The position numbers were made by a program, and so were the translations under genes. The notes beneath the pieces are model-generated. The model had not been told where the DNA came from, did not search any database, and saw nothing but the letters and a program-made list of their open reading frames with translations. A stretch of DNA of 64,000 bases. Origin: Bacteroidota bacterium. Lineage in GTDB: Bacteria > Bacteroidota > Bacteroidia > Bacteroidales > JAAUTT01. The stretch is from assembly GCA_023429135.1 (NCBI GenBank), contig JAEYWD010000028.1, positions 186,001-250,000 on the forward strand, written 5' to 3'. Of this stretch, positions 53,794 through 63,663 are shown piece by piece (the stretch's first letter is position 1; each line of letters begins with the position of its first letter).

Positions 53794-56700
53794 TTATCTT
53801 AACAATAAAATTGTTCCGGTTTTGGTTTCTATCCTACCATCAAAAGTTTCAATTTTGATGGTATATACATATGAATCTACCGGTTGAGGTTTTCCCTGGT
53901 AAGTTCCATCCCAGCCTCTGGAGGTATCGGTGCTTGAAAATACCATGTTGCCCCATCGGTTGTAAATTTTAAATTCCAATAGCTGTTTAACATTATACCC
54001 CTGAACCTTGAAAATATTGTTTGGTTCGGCGCCCGATGGGGTAAAAGCAGAAGGTACATCAAACGCCTTTTCACCTTCTTTAAAGCTTAAGTTAATAACC
54101 GTATCAACAGTAAAGCAATTATTTTTATCTTTTACCTGGAGGTTGTACGATGTACTTAAGCGGGCTGTGGAAATGGGATCGAAACAATCAGCGCACGAAA
54201 GAAAATCTGCAGGCGACCATTTGAATTTAGCACCCGCTTCGGTATTTACTTTTATTTGAATCGGTCTGCCTGCTACAAATGTACCCGTCTCTGCTTCTAT
54301 CTCAAGTACCGGTTTTTTCTGAACGGTTACTTCAATGGAATCTTTCCTGAAGCACTGCGAAACTGGTTCTGTTGCAAAAACTATATATTTAATGGATTCC
54401 GTAGCATTTGAGATGGGATTTGAGACATTTGAAGAACTTAAATAAGTATTTGGCTCCCATCGGATAGGGTGATTACTCAATGCTTTAAGAGGAGCATTTC
54501 CCCCAAAACATATAGTTGTATCGTTACTTAAGGTCAAAGTTGGAAATTTACTTACAACAATGTATTGTTCAGTTGTGTCTTTGCAACCCTGTAGACCGGA
54601 AGTAGCAAGAATTACTTTGTAAATTCCGGGAGCAAAAAGATGAGTGGGCGATTGAGTTGCAGATGTGCTGCCATCTCCGAAATTCCAGTTGTAGGTCGTT
54701 GCACCCAAAGACGAATTCTGGAAAGAAATGGTTGTTCCTTCACAAACTGAAGTGTCGGCAACGTTTATGCCTGCTGTAACTTCGTAAATATGAATTGTTT
54801 CTTCAACCGGCGGAGGGATGCACTTCCCTTTATCTCCAAATAAAATAAGTTTTGCCGTTTTGTTACCAACGGAATTATACCGGTGTTTAACAGGATTGGC
54901 CTTTGAAAGATTGCCATCGCCAAGATCCCACTCGAAGCTGTAAACATTAGCAGTATCGTTCGATAAGGTATAGGTAATTTCATCGCCCTGGCAGGCTTCC
55001 TTAGGAGTTACTGCAAAATGGCCTGTAGGTCCGCTAATCTTTATCTGTCGGCTAAAGGTGTCCAAACATCCATATGTTGTCTGAATTTCAAGTTTGGCAG
55101 TATAAGTTCCTGGTTCTGTGTAATTGTAATAAGTTTTTTCCAGATATCCGGATGAGGTGTTATCGCGGTGTCCATAATACCATTTACCACTCAAAACAGT
55201 TTTGCTTCCTCCAACATGGGTTAATGTATCCATTCTTGGATAGCAATTATAAACCGTGTCGGAAGCAGTAAAGCGGGCATCGGCTTTCTGAACCTGGATA
55301 TAGCTGTTGTATTTTGCTTCTTCGGAGCAACCAAATTTGTATACTTTTAAACTTACGTCGAAGCTGCCACTGTCGGCATATATAAATTTGGTGGGCTTTT
55401 CAATTGACCGTATTATTTTGCCATTTCCAAAGTTCCAAATAGCACTATCGGGATTCGGATAGTCAAGGAGGAATTGAACTTCACTTCCGGCGCATACCTG
55501 GGGTGATGTAATAGCACTAAAATTTGCAGTTGGAACGGCTGTCGAAATTTTCTTTTCAAATTTTGCCTTGCATCCAAAGTCGTCGGTTACATTTAAAGTC
55601 ACCAAATATTCTCCGGGGTATCCAAAGGTGTTATTTACCGTATTCACTTTCGATGTATAATTCTCAATATTACCATCATTAAAGTCCCATTCCCAATAAA
55701 TTAACGGATGAACATCGGGTGTGGAGGTGTCAGTAAAAGTAACGGGCAATGGAGAGCATCCTTCTGTGCGGTTAGCTGTAAATCCGGGTACTGGCTTAAA
55801 AACTCTGATTGGTTTGGAAATTGAATCAACACATCCATCCTCGTAAAAAGCATAAAGTTTAACATTGAAGGTTCCTCCGTTTGCAAAGCTATGCGGTACC
55901 GAATCTTTATGAGTACGTATCATTTGAGAGTTGTCGCCAAAGTTCCAGAGGTATTTTTCGGTGCACGAATTATGCATATTATGAGAGAGTTTGCTATTGA
56001 AATACACCACATCGCCTGCGCAAACCTCAGGCTTTAGATTAAATGCAGGTTGATGATCTCTCACCTTAACCACGCGTATTACAGTATCGGAACAAGCTCC
56101 GTTAAAGGTTATAAATTTAACGGTATAATCACCTTCTGAAGAATAGAAGTGTGTTAACTGCAGGTTGGTCGTATTAAAGCTTTCGTCGCCAAACTCCCAT
56201 TTAAACGAGGTTGCTCCCTGGGCAGTTGCTTTAAATTCAATAGCACGTGTCAGGTTGCAGGTGTTGCTATAGCTGAAATCTCCAACCGGACCATCATTTT
56301 TAACTTCATTGAGCTTTTCTATTTCCGATAAACAGCCATTGCTTTCTACAATTAATTTTACAGCAAGAGATCCGAAATCTGTTTTCATGAATACCGATGG
56401 ATTCGCAACTTCAGGGCATGAAGGAACTCCTTTCCCGCCGATGGAATAGTGCCAGCGATTAATTCCTATGGGAGAAAGGTTTGTAAGTTCAATTTTTTGT
56501 GATGAACAGATTGCTGCATTATTTGTACTGAAATTAGGGGTAACCGTATTTCCAACTTTTATGGTTACAATATAAGATTCATCAACACACCCTTCGCTTG
56601 TTTCGGCTATTAATTTGGCCTCGTAAATTCCGGGTGTATTATATGTATGCGATGATACTGATGATTCAGTTCCATCCCCATATTTCCATGTTCGTTTCGT

Positions 56701-58146
56701 TATGGGATTCGCTGACTGGCTAATATCGGTAAAGTTTACTGTTAAAGGCGCACATCCTTGCCCTGTTGATACCGTAAATAAAGCGGTTGGCTGCTGAACA
56801 ATAAAATCCTTTTCAGTACTGTCCTTACAACCATTAGCTGTTGTTACTGTAAGTTTAACGGGATAATTGAATGCTTCGTGAATAACATACTGGTCTTTAT
56901 CTGCGGGTTGGGTATAAGTTTTAACAACATCCTTGGTGGTTACAATTGAGGCATCATGGAATGTCCATTTATATGAAGTGCTGTTTGCCGATGATTGATT
57001 GGAAAACGAAACTGTAGAGGACGCATTACACGATTGGTCGGGAGATATGTTGAATGCTGCAGTTGCTTTTTCAATTGTTATATTCCACATTACCGTATCA
57101 GCACAGGCGCCACCAGGAGCTGCTATCAGCCTTACTTTGTAATTTCCGGCATTGTAATAATAATGTTTCCCGGTTGAAGATTCGGAAGTTGAATTATCTC
57201 CAAAATCCCAGAGGATATTTGTGCTCCCTGCAGTCTGACTTGAAAAATCTAATTCTCCGGCACACACAATACTATTATTGGTTATGGTTTTGGATCCTTG
57301 TTTCAGGGTTCCTTGTGCTTTCACTTCACCAATAACAATAGAAGTGCCGTCTAAGGTGTTTGAGCAACCATAGCTTGAGTTAACAGTGAGCTTTACATTG
57401 TAAGTTTTAAAAGCGTTGTATGTGTTTGAAGGACTAGGTAATGTTGATGTTTTCCCGTCACCAAAATCCCAGTTATAAGTGAGGGTACCTCCACCAGTAG
57501 AATTATTGGTAAATTTAATATTAGCTGGTAAAACACAAGCCGTGGATGGTGTAGCAACAAAACTTACAGTAGGTTTTTCAACAAGGTCAATTAATTTTAC
57601 ACTATCCTTAACCGATTTACAACCATTGGCATCGGTAACTTCAAGATAAACATCATATTTTCCTGCTGAAGTATATGGTACCATCGGACTTAAATCGGAA
57701 CTCACAACTCCATTTCTGAAGTCCCAGTTTCGCTTTGTTATATTGGCACTCCCGGCAGTAGATGCATCAGTGAAGGTTATATTCATAGGTGCACAACCTT
57801 TTGATGAAGGGCTTACTGTAAAATTTGCAACCGGATTTTTATATACCGTGATACTTACTTTTGAAGTACTGGTCTGGGTTCCATTGGAAACTGTCAGTGA
57901 TGCTTCCACCAGTCCAGGTTTGGTATAATAAGCTACCGGATCTTTTTCAGTGGACTCGTTATCATTACCAAAAACCCATTTGTAGGTCAGAGTACCCGAT
58001 CCGGTACTATTGTTTTTAAAAGTTACCTTGAGTGGTGAACATCCTTTATCAACGTCAACAGTAAAACTAGCAGTAACTTGAGCCGAGGAATTTGAGAAAT
58101 ACAGTAAGGCTAGCCAACATGTCAGGATTGTTTTTATAGTCTTCAT
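53794..58146 (-). CDS. PKD-repeat T9SS cargo protein (gliding-motility type C-terminus)
   Basis: This secreted protein of 1450 residues has a Sec signal peptide (about 1-22) and roughly 14-15 PKD-type repeats of about 80-90 residues, each with a WxFGDG- or WDFGDG-like motif (for example YNWDFGDGKTS, ILWDFGDNSTS, YNWNFGDGSTS). The last 85 residues are a type B T9SS sorting domain: PSAFTPSGAEPNNIF, LEFKIYNRWGNMVF, GWDGTYQGKPQPVDSYVYTI. It is exported through the T9SS and attached to or released from the surface. It is divergent from the porP/SprF-like gene, as is common for SprB-like adhesins and their partners. A role in adhesion or gliding is inferred. Confidence 0.93.
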   Translation of the reverse strand: MKTIKTILTCWLALLYFSNSSAQVTASFTVDVDKGCSPLKVTFKNNSTGSGTLTYKWVFGNDNESTEKDPVAYYTKPGLVEASLTVSNGTQTSTSKVSITVYKNPVANFTVSPSSKGCAPMNITFTDASTAGSANITKRNWDFRNGVVSSDLSPMVPYTSAGKYDVYLEVTDANGCKSVKDSVKLIDLVEKPTVSFVATPSTACVLPANIKFTNNSTGGGTLTYNWDFGDGKTSTLPSPSNTYNAFKTYNVKLTVNSSYGCSNTLDGTSIVIGEVKAQGTLKQGSKTITNNSIVCAGELDFSSQTAGSTNILWDFGDNSTSESSTGKHYYYNAGNYKVRLIAAPGGACADTVMWNITIEKATAAFNISPDQSCNASSTVSFSNQSSANSTSYKWTFHDASIVTTKDVVKTYTQPADKDQYVIHEAFNYPVKLTVTTANGCKDSTEKDFIVQQPTALFTVSTGQGCAPLTVNFTDISQSANPITKRTWKYGDGTESSVSSHTYNTPGIYEAKLIAETSEGCVDESYIVTIKVGNTVTPNFSTNNAAICSSQKIELTNLSPIGINRWHYSIGGKGVPSCPEVANPSVFMKTDFGSLAVKLIVESNGCLSEIEKLNEVKNDGPVGDFSYSNTCNLTRAIEFKATAQGATSFKWEFGDESFNTTNLQLTHFYSSEGDYTVKFITFNGACSDTVIRVVKVRDHQPAFNLKPEVCAGDVVYFNSKLSHNMHNSCTEKYLWNFGDNSQMIRTHKDSVPHSFANGGTFNVKLYAFYEDGCVDSISKPIRVFKPVPGFTANRTEGCSPLPVTFTDTSTPDVHPLIYWEWDFNDGNIENYTSKVNTVNNTFGYPGEYLVTLNVTDDFGCKAKFEKKISTAVPTANFSAITSPQVCAGSEVQFLLDYPNPDSAIWNFGNGKIIRSIEKPTKFIYADSGSFDVSLKVYKFGCSEEAKYNSYIQVQKADARFTASDTVYNCYPRMDTLTHVGGSKTVLSGKWYYGHRDNTSSGYLEKTYYNYTEPGTYTAKLEIQTTYGCLDTFSRQIKISGPTGHFAVTPKEACQGDEITYTLSNDTANVYSFEWDLGDGNLSKANPVKHRYNSVGNKTAKLILFGDKGKCIPPPVEETIHIYEVTAGINVADTSVCEGTTISFQNSSLGATTYNWNFGDGSTSATQSPTHLFAPGIYKVILATSGLQGCKDTTEQYIVVSKFPTLTLSNDTTICFGGNAPLKALSNHPIRWEPNTYLSSSNVSNPISNATESIKYIVFATEPVSQCFRKDSIEVTVQKKPVLEIEAETGTFVAGRPIQIKVNTEAGAKFKWSPADFLSCADCFDPISTARLSTSYNLQVKDKNNCFTVDTVINLSFKEGEKAFDVPSAFTPSGAEPNNIFKVQGYNVKQLLEFKIYNRWGNMVFSSTDTSRGWDGTYQGKPQPVDSYVYTIKIETFDGRIETKTGTILLLR

Positions 58147-58285
58147 TCAAAAAATGTTTGGATGAAAATTAGATTTTGTTATGTGAATATTTAAAAAAAA
58201 GCCTGTATTGCATTGAAATCAAAAATTTTTTGTAACAAACTAATTTATTTACGTATACTATCGAAAATCAAAAAAGTTAGCGAAA

Positions 58286-59296
58286 TTGCAAACTTTAAAA
58301 ACCATACTACTGTCAACCCTGATATTTACTGTGGGTAGCCTCAATGCTCAGGACATCCATTTTAGTCAGTTTTATAATCTTCCAATGCTTATAAATCCGG
58401 CTTCAACTGGAAATTTTGACGGCGACTGGCAGGCATCTGCCGGCTATAGAAATCAATGGAAGGCTATAGCACAGCCATATCGTACTTTAGCTGGTTCTTA
58501 CGAGAGACAGATTTATATTAAAAGTCATCACGTCAGTGGCGGACTTTTTATATTGAACGATAACTCAGGTAACATTGCACTTAAGTCGAACCAATTTGTA
58601 TTATCGGGGGCATACCACCGGACAATTTATAATCATAAGTTGCATGGAGGGATTCAGATTGGTTATGTTCATAAAAGCGTTGATTATGGTAGTAACACCT
58701 TCCCCGATCAATGGGATCCAAACCTAGGTTACTATAATCCGGGTCTAAGCACAGGAGTGGAAAATGGCGACCGTTTGTCATACCTGGACGTTAATTTCGG
58801 GTTGATGTGGCAAAAAAAGTTTGGAAAATTCTTACCAGAAGGAGGTTTTGCATTATACCATATTAATAGTCCTAAGGAAAGCTTTTACGATGCCGATATA
58901 CATCTTCCTATGAAGATTGCTTTTCACGGAGGCTTAAAATACGATGTTTCCTCCAGTTTTTATATCACTCCAAGACTTCTTTTATTAAATCAGAAGGGAG
59001 CCAAAGATTATATTTTCGGGTCAAGTACCGGAGTTACCATTTCACCAAACGCATCAGGTGTTCGGGAATTAGGTGCTGGCGTATTTTTACGCAATACATT
59101 AGCCAGTAATACCGATGCATTAATTGTAAATGTTAGTGCTCTGGTTAGAAATATTCAGATTGGTATAAGTTACGATTTGAATATTTCTTCGCTCAAAGCA
59201 TATTCAAACAGCAGGGGCGCTTTCGAAATAACGCTTATTTACCGGAGTTTAAGTACAATATTAAATACATTCACCATTCCCTGTGAAAGATATTAA
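58286..59296 (+). CDS. PorP/SprF-family T9SS outer-membrane protein
   Basis: This protein of 336 residues has a signal peptide (cleavage after NA in SLNAQDIHFSQF), followed by the family signature HFSQFYNLPMLINPASTG, where Bacteroidota PorP/SprF proteins typically begin. The rest is a beta-barrel with alternating hydrophobic strands and an aromatic end of most strands. It starts at TTG 58286. SprF-like proteins are needed to expose specific T9SS cargo, so the neighbouring PKD protein is the likely client. It overlaps the OmpA gene by 14 bp. Confidence 0.92.
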   Translation: MQTLKTILLSTLIFTVGSLNAQDIHFSQFYNLPMLINPASTGNFDGDWQASAGYRNQWKAIAQPYRTLAGSYERQIYIKSHHVSGGLFILNDNSGNIALKSNQFVLSGAYHRTIYNHKLHGGIQIGYVHKSVDYGSNTFPDQWDPNLGYYNPGLSTGVENGDRLSYLDVNFGLMWQKKFGKFLPEGGFALYHINSPKESFYDADIHLPMKIAFHGGLKYDVSSSFYITPRLLLLNQKGAKDYIFGSSTGVTISPNASGVRELGAGVFLRNTLASNTDALIVNVSALVRNIQIGISYDLNISSLKAYSNSRGAFEITLIYRSLSTILNTFTIPCERY

Positions 59297-61403
59297 ACAT
59301 ATTATCTGGTTCGTATTACTCCAAGTTGCTTTTATTGGAGTGAGTGCTCAGAGTAAGTCTGGGGAACAATGGCTTTCGGCCGGACAATTGAAAAATTTTG
59401 CCAGGAATGCTGATCGTTTAGGCGATGTATATACAGCTATCGATTATCTCGAAAGATATTGCAAGTTAAAACCTAAAGATGCTGAACTCAATTTTCGTCT
59501 GGCCGAATTGTATCGTGTATCACGCAACTATGAGAAAGCAGCACCTCAATATGCCAAAGCATATAAGAATGATCCGGATAAATTCCCGGTAGCTCTTTTC
59601 TATCAGGCACAAATGCTGAAGTCACTTGGAAAATACGACGAAGCCAAAGAGATGTTTACAAAGGCCCAACGTAAGCTGAAGGATTTCAGGAGTGAGACCA
59701 TTACCAGTGCTGTGCTTAAAGATGAAATAAAGGGTTGTGAAACGGCAAGTGCAATCATTAACGCACCGGTAAAAGTTTCTATGGATCATATGAATTCAAC
59801 CATCAACAGACCTCATATCGAATTCTCGCCCATTCCTTTCAACGATACCATACTTATTTATGCTTCTCTAAAACTCGATTCAATTAACAAATTCAATCGC
59901 GATAATCCGGGGATTTTGCCTGTACGTCAGTTTTACACTGCAAAAAAGGTCGAAAACGACTGGATTGGAGGCGAAAAATTTACGGATGTTATTAATATAC
60001 CTGGAGTAGAAACAGGAAATGGCTCTTTTTCAAGAGATGGTAAACGTTTCTTTTTTACCCGTTGCGGACGGAACTGGCAAAATAAAATGAAATGCGAAAT
60101 ATATATGTCCGAAAAGGTAGGAAATTCCTGGTCGCAGCCACAACGATTGAACGACCTGATTAACACACCCGATTATACAGCCACTCAGCCTACCGTAGGA
60201 ACAACATCCAAATCGAATTTCGATATTCTTTATTTTGTTAGTGATCGCCCCGGGGGCAGAGGAGGTATGGATATCTGGTACTCCATTTACAACCCAAAAA
60301 AGAAAGAATTTCTTGCTCCTAAAAACTGTGGTATGAAGATTAACACTGCAGGCGACGAGCTTACACCTTTTTACGAACATTCCACACGTACACTTTATTT
60401 TAGTTCAGCCGGTCTGGCTGGTTTGGGTGGTCTTGATATTTTTCAGTCTATGGGAGAGCAACGAAAATGGTATACACCATCAAATGTTGGTTATCCGCTT
60501 AATTCCAGCTACGACGATCTTTATTTTACGACCTCCCGAAGCAGAGAAGAAGGTTTTTTTACATCCAATCGTCCCGGTGGTTTGGCTCTGCATAATCCAA
60601 CCTGCTGCGACGATATTTATCATTTCCGTTGGACCGATTTCATAAGACTCGATGTTACTGGTCAGGTTTTTCCTAACGAAAAAACAGAATACGGGCCAAA
60701 AAAGAACTATAACGATTTCAACTTCATGAAAGCAGCCGATTCAATCAAGCCCATGCAGGGTGCAATTATTGGTCTTTACATGATTGATAAGGAAACTAAA
60801 GAAAAGGTATTTATTGATCGCGATACTACTGATGTTAACGGAAAATATCATTTCGACCTTTTACCAAATAAGGATTACAAATTCGAAATGGAAGGCTTTC
60901 AATATTTTAACGAACAAGTACATCTGTCGACTGACATGATAACTTTTTCGTTTACAATCGAAATGCCGCCCATTTGGGTTAACGTTATTACAGATGATCC
61001 CATTGTGCTTAAAAATGTATACTATGCATTTGATGATGCAACCCTTTCGGATGCTGCCAAAAAGGAAATTGACAAAACCCTTCTGGAACTTATGCAAAAA
61101 GCTCCCGACTTAATCATTGAAGTTGGTTCTCACACTGATAGCCTTGGAAATAGTGAATACAACAAGAAACTTTCGCAGCAACGTGCTGATAACGTAATAA
61201 ACTATCTTGTAAGTAAAGGTGTAGAGAAAAAGCGCTTAACAGCCGTTGGTTATGGTGCCGATAAGCCTGTGGCAAATAATTTCAACAAAGATGGTACTGA
61301 TAATGCCGAAGGTCGTGACAAAAACCGAAGAACAGAATTCCGCGTAACTGGTACCCTGAGTTCTAAAACTGATGACATTGATGTTGGAGAAGACACTAAT
61401 TAA
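59283..61403 (+). CDS. PorE-like TPR/PD40/OmpA-family lipoprotein
   Basis: This protein of 706 residues starts at GTG 59283, inside the end of the PorP/SprF-like gene. After a signal sequence (ending near SAQSK) come TPR units (about 30-140), a PD40/WD40-like propeller (about 165-445; FSRDGKRFFFTR, YFVSDRPGGRGGMDIW, YFSSAGLAGLGG), a carboxypeptidase-regulatory-like beta domain (about 495-565) and an OmpA peptidoglycan-binding domain (about 580-690; SHTDSLGNSEYNKKLSQQRA, RRTEFRV). PorE has the same order. It would anchor the T9SS to peptidoglycan. Confidence 0.92.
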   Translation: MKDIKHIIWFVLLQVAFIGVSAQSKSGEQWLSAGQLKNFARNADRLGDVYTAIDYLERYCKLKPKDAELNFRLAELYRVSRNYEKAAPQYAKAYKNDPDKFPVALFYQAQMLKSLGKYDEAKEMFTKAQRKLKDFRSETITSAVLKDEIKGCETASAIINAPVKVSMDHMNSTINRPHIEFSPIPFNDTILIYASLKLDSINKFNRDNPGILPVRQFYTAKKVENDWIGGEKFTDVINIPGVETGNGSFSRDGKRFFFTRCGRNWQNKMKCEIYMSEKVGNSWSQPQRLNDLINTPDYTATQPTVGTTSKSNFDILYFVSDRPGGRGGMDIWYSIYNPKKKEFLAPKNCGMKINTAGDELTPFYEHSTRTLYFSSAGLAGLGGLDIFQSMGEQRKWYTPSNVGYPLNSSYDDLYFTTSRSREEGFFTSNRPGGLALHNPTCCDDIYHFRWTDFIRLDVTGQVFPNEKTEYGPKKNYNDFNFMKAADSIKPMQGAIIGLYMIDKETKEKVFIDRDTTDVNGKYHFDLLPNKDYKFEMEGFQYFNEQVHLSTDMITFSFTIEMPPIWVNVITDDPIVLKNVYYAFDDATLSDAAKKEIDKTLLELMQKAPDLIIEVGSHTDSLGNSEYNKKLSQQRADNVINYLVSKGVEKKRLTAVGYGADKPVANNFNKDGTDNAEGRDKNRRTEFRVTGTLSSKTDDIDVGEDTN

Positions 61404-61413
61404 AGTCCTAAAC

Positions 61414-62256
61414 ATGAAGAAGTTTTTAATTTTAATAATAACAGTTGTAGCTTTTTTTCAAATTAGTATTAAAGCTCAGGATGGAGCTTGTGGAACTTCT
61501 GTCAGTTCTGCCCAGGTAACTTTGGAAAACAGCATCAGTTTGCCATCCATAAAACCTAATGAAAGTACATCTCTTTTAAATACCGAACTTTCTGTTACTG
61601 TTTATATTATTAAGGACGATGCTGGCCTTGATGGCATAGATGTGGCTGCAATAAATACAGCCTTTACAAAACTGAATTCAGCTTTCTCTTCTGTTAAACT
61701 GAAGTTTAGAATTTGCAATACTGTCTCAATCAACAACTATCAGTTCAATAATTTAAATGCTGGTCAGAACGAAAAGGATCTGACAATTCAATATAATTCC
61801 AAAAACACAATAAATCTGTATTTTGCATCAACATTGGTGGATAAAGAAGGCAATCTTGTGCCAGGTTATAGTTATATGCCAGCCGACCAAATAGATGCAA
61901 TATTTTTAGATAAGGATTTTATTACTGGTAATGAACTCATTCATCAGGTTGGTCATTTTCTGGGATTGTATCATACTCATGAGATTATATTTGGTGCAGA
62001 ACTTGTCAATGATGTCAGTTGCCAGAATACAGGAGACCGTTGTTGCGATACACCCGCTGACCCAAGAATTGCAGGAGCATTTGATAATAAGTGCGATTAT
62101 ACTGGAAGTGCTAAGGATTCCAAGAATAATTTTTATGTTCCTTCAATCAACAATTATATGTCTTTGGGAAATGATGTATGCAGGTGTGTCTTTACTAACG
62201 ATCAGTTGAACAGAGTTATATATACCCTGAAAAATCAGAAGAAGCATCTTTGGTAA
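61414..62256 (+). CDS. M43-like secreted protein with mutated catalytic site
   Basis: This protein of 280 residues starts at ATG 61414 (MKKFLILIIT) and has a signal peptide cut near IKAQD. It looks like a pappalysin/cytophagalysin (M43) metalloprotease: zinc region ELIHQVGHFLGLYHTH (about 174-189), the CCDTPADP segment near 209 and the Met-turn NNYMSLGND near 247. The catalytic Glu of HExxH is Gln (His177-Gln178; codon CAG at 61945-61947, one base from GAG). Zinc ligands remain, so it should bind metal but not cleave peptides by the usual route. It lacks a T9SS sorting domain. Confidence 0.85.
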   Translation: MKKFLILIITVVAFFQISIKAQDGACGTSVSSAQVTLENSISLPSIKPNESTSLLNTELSVTVYIIKDDAGLDGIDVAAINTAFTKLNSAFSSVKLKFRICNTVSINNYQFNNLNAGQNEKDLTIQYNSKNTINLYFASTLVDKEGNLVPGYSYMPADQIDAIFLDKDFITGNELIHQVGHFLGLYHTHEIIFGAELVNDVSCQNTGDRCCDTPADPRIAGAFDNKCDYTGSAKDSKNNFYVPSINNYMSLGNDVCRCVFTNDQLNRVIYTLKNQKKHLW

Positions 62257-62257
62257 A

Positions 62258-63190
62258 TTATTTAGATTGCTTTTCCGAACAAACCATAATGATCATCTTG
62301 CATGCGTTTGTATTTTTCATTCCACACGACTTATGGAAATACATACAAGCGTCATTAAGCTTTTCAAGCTTATAGAATGCCATTCCAAGATTATAATAAG
62401 TAACAGCGTTGTTAGGGTTCAACTCATCTGCACGTAGAAAATCATTGACTGCAGGTTCATAGTTGCCCATTTGATAGTTGGTTAATCCCCGGCTATAAAA
62501 TGCGTTGGCATTAGAAGGTTCCAGCTCTGCTGCTTTGTTATAATCGGCAAGTGCTGATTCATATTCCTCAAGAAATTGATATGCTATTCCCCGGTTATAA
62601 TAAGCTGTAAATGTATTATTCTTTTCATTCAGACTTAAAGCTTTGTCAAAGTCCGACAATGCTTTTGAATGCTTTTCTCTACTGTTGTTCAAAAGGCCCC
62701 TCGCAATAAAAAGTTCGGCACTTGATGGAAAGGCCACAATGGCATTATCAAGAACTTTGTAAGCTTCTTTAACATCACCTAAAAGGTTATAGGCCTTTGA
62801 CTTACCAATATATGCCTGAAAGTTTGATTTATTCAGTTCTATTGCTTTGTTGAAAAGGGTAATAGCTCCCGCATAATCCTTATTCGATACCAGAATTTCA
62901 CCTTTTGTAGTATTGGCAATATCACTCTGTGGAGCTAGTTTTAAGGCCGATTCGGCAAGGTTCAGAGCTTCTGAAAAATTTCCAAGTCCATTATTGGCTT
63001 GAGCGCTACCACACAATGCCTGAATACTAGATGGATTTTCCTTTAAGGCCTGAGTATAATTATTTAATGCTTCTTTAAAATTCTTTTTTTGAAGGTTTGC
63101 ATTACCAGAAGCAATTAAAGTCGGGTTTTGTGCGATTAAGTTACTTCCGAAAAAATAAAAAATAAAAAATAAAAATAAACTCCGGTACAT
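62258..63190 (-). CDS. Tetratricopeptide repeat protein
   Basis: This protein of 310 residues has an N-terminal signal peptide (about 1-20, FFGSNLIAQ) and eight or so TPR units that fill the rest (for example AIALFNKAIELNKSNFQAYI, ALADYNKAAELEPSNANAFY, AVNDFLRADELNPNNAVTYY). The C-terminal end is Cys-rich (DACMYFHKSCGMKNTNACKM), resembling the end of Sel1-like repeats. It is exported, probably to the periplasm, and serves protein-protein binding. It is convergent with the M43-like gene, with only one base between the stop codons. Confidence 0.88.
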   Translation of the reverse strand: MYRSLFLFFIFYFFGSNLIAQNPTLIASGNANLQKKNFKEALNNYTQALKENPSSIQALCGSAQANNGLGNFSEALNLAESALKLAPQSDIANTTKGEILVSNKDYAGAITLFNKAIELNKSNFQAYIGKSKAYNLLGDVKEAYKVLDNAIVAFPSSAELFIARGLLNNSREKHSKALSDFDKALSLNEKNNTFTAYYNRGIAYQFLEEYESALADYNKAAELEPSNANAFYSRGLTNYQMGNYEPAVNDFLRADELNPNNAVTYYNLGMAFYKLEKLNDACMYFHKSCGMKNTNACKMIIMVCSEKQSK

Positions 63191-63246
63191 TCTTAAAAGT
63201 TTTCCCTAAAGTTAAATTTTTTTTAATACAAAAAGTATAGAAGAAT

Positions 63247-63663
63247 CTATTCTCCAATTATTTTCACAAGCACCCTTTTGCTTCTTTTTCCATCGAACTC
63301 ACCGTAAAAGATTTGTTCCCAGGGACCAAAGTCGAGCTCGCCATTGGTTATGGCCACAACAACTTCGCGACCCATAATGGTTCTTTTTAAGTGAGCGTCG
63401 GCGTTGTCTTCAAACGAATTATGCTTGTATTGCGAATAGGGCTTTTCGGGAGCAAGTTTTTCAAGCCATACTTCAAAGTCCTGATGCAGCCCCGCTTCAT
63501 CATCATTAATAAAAACACTGGAAGTGATATGCATGGCATTCACCAATAACAAACCTTCTTTAATACCGCTTTCGCGAAGACATTTCTGAACATCAGGGGT
63601 GATATTCAGAAGTTGCCTTCGTGAAGTGATATTGAACCAGAGTTCTTTTCTGTAGCTTTTCAT
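63247..63663 (-). CDS. YjbQ/UPF0047-family protein
   Basis: This protein of 138 residues matches the YjbQ family in length and motifs: LLLVNAMHITSSVFINDDE (about 38-56), the His-rich NADAHLKRTIMGREVVV (about 87-103) and LDFGPWEQIFYGEFDG near 110-125. Members bind metal through conserved His residues and have been reported to have weak thiamine phosphate synthase activity. It starts immediately after the phosphohexomutase gene (stop and start share the region at 63663). Confidence 0.92.
   Translation of the reverse strand: MKSYRKELWFNITSRRQLLNITPDVQKCLRESGIKEGLLLVNAMHITSSVFINDDEAGLHQDFEVWLEKLAPEKPYSQYKHNSFEDNADAHLKRTIMGREVVVAITNGELDFGPWEQIFYGEFDGKRSKRVLVKIIGE

Noticed and set aside
53900..58000. 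Short plus- and minus-strand frames inside the PKD-repeat gene
   Set aside because: They are shadows of the long coding frame, whose PKD motifs and sorting domain are clear.
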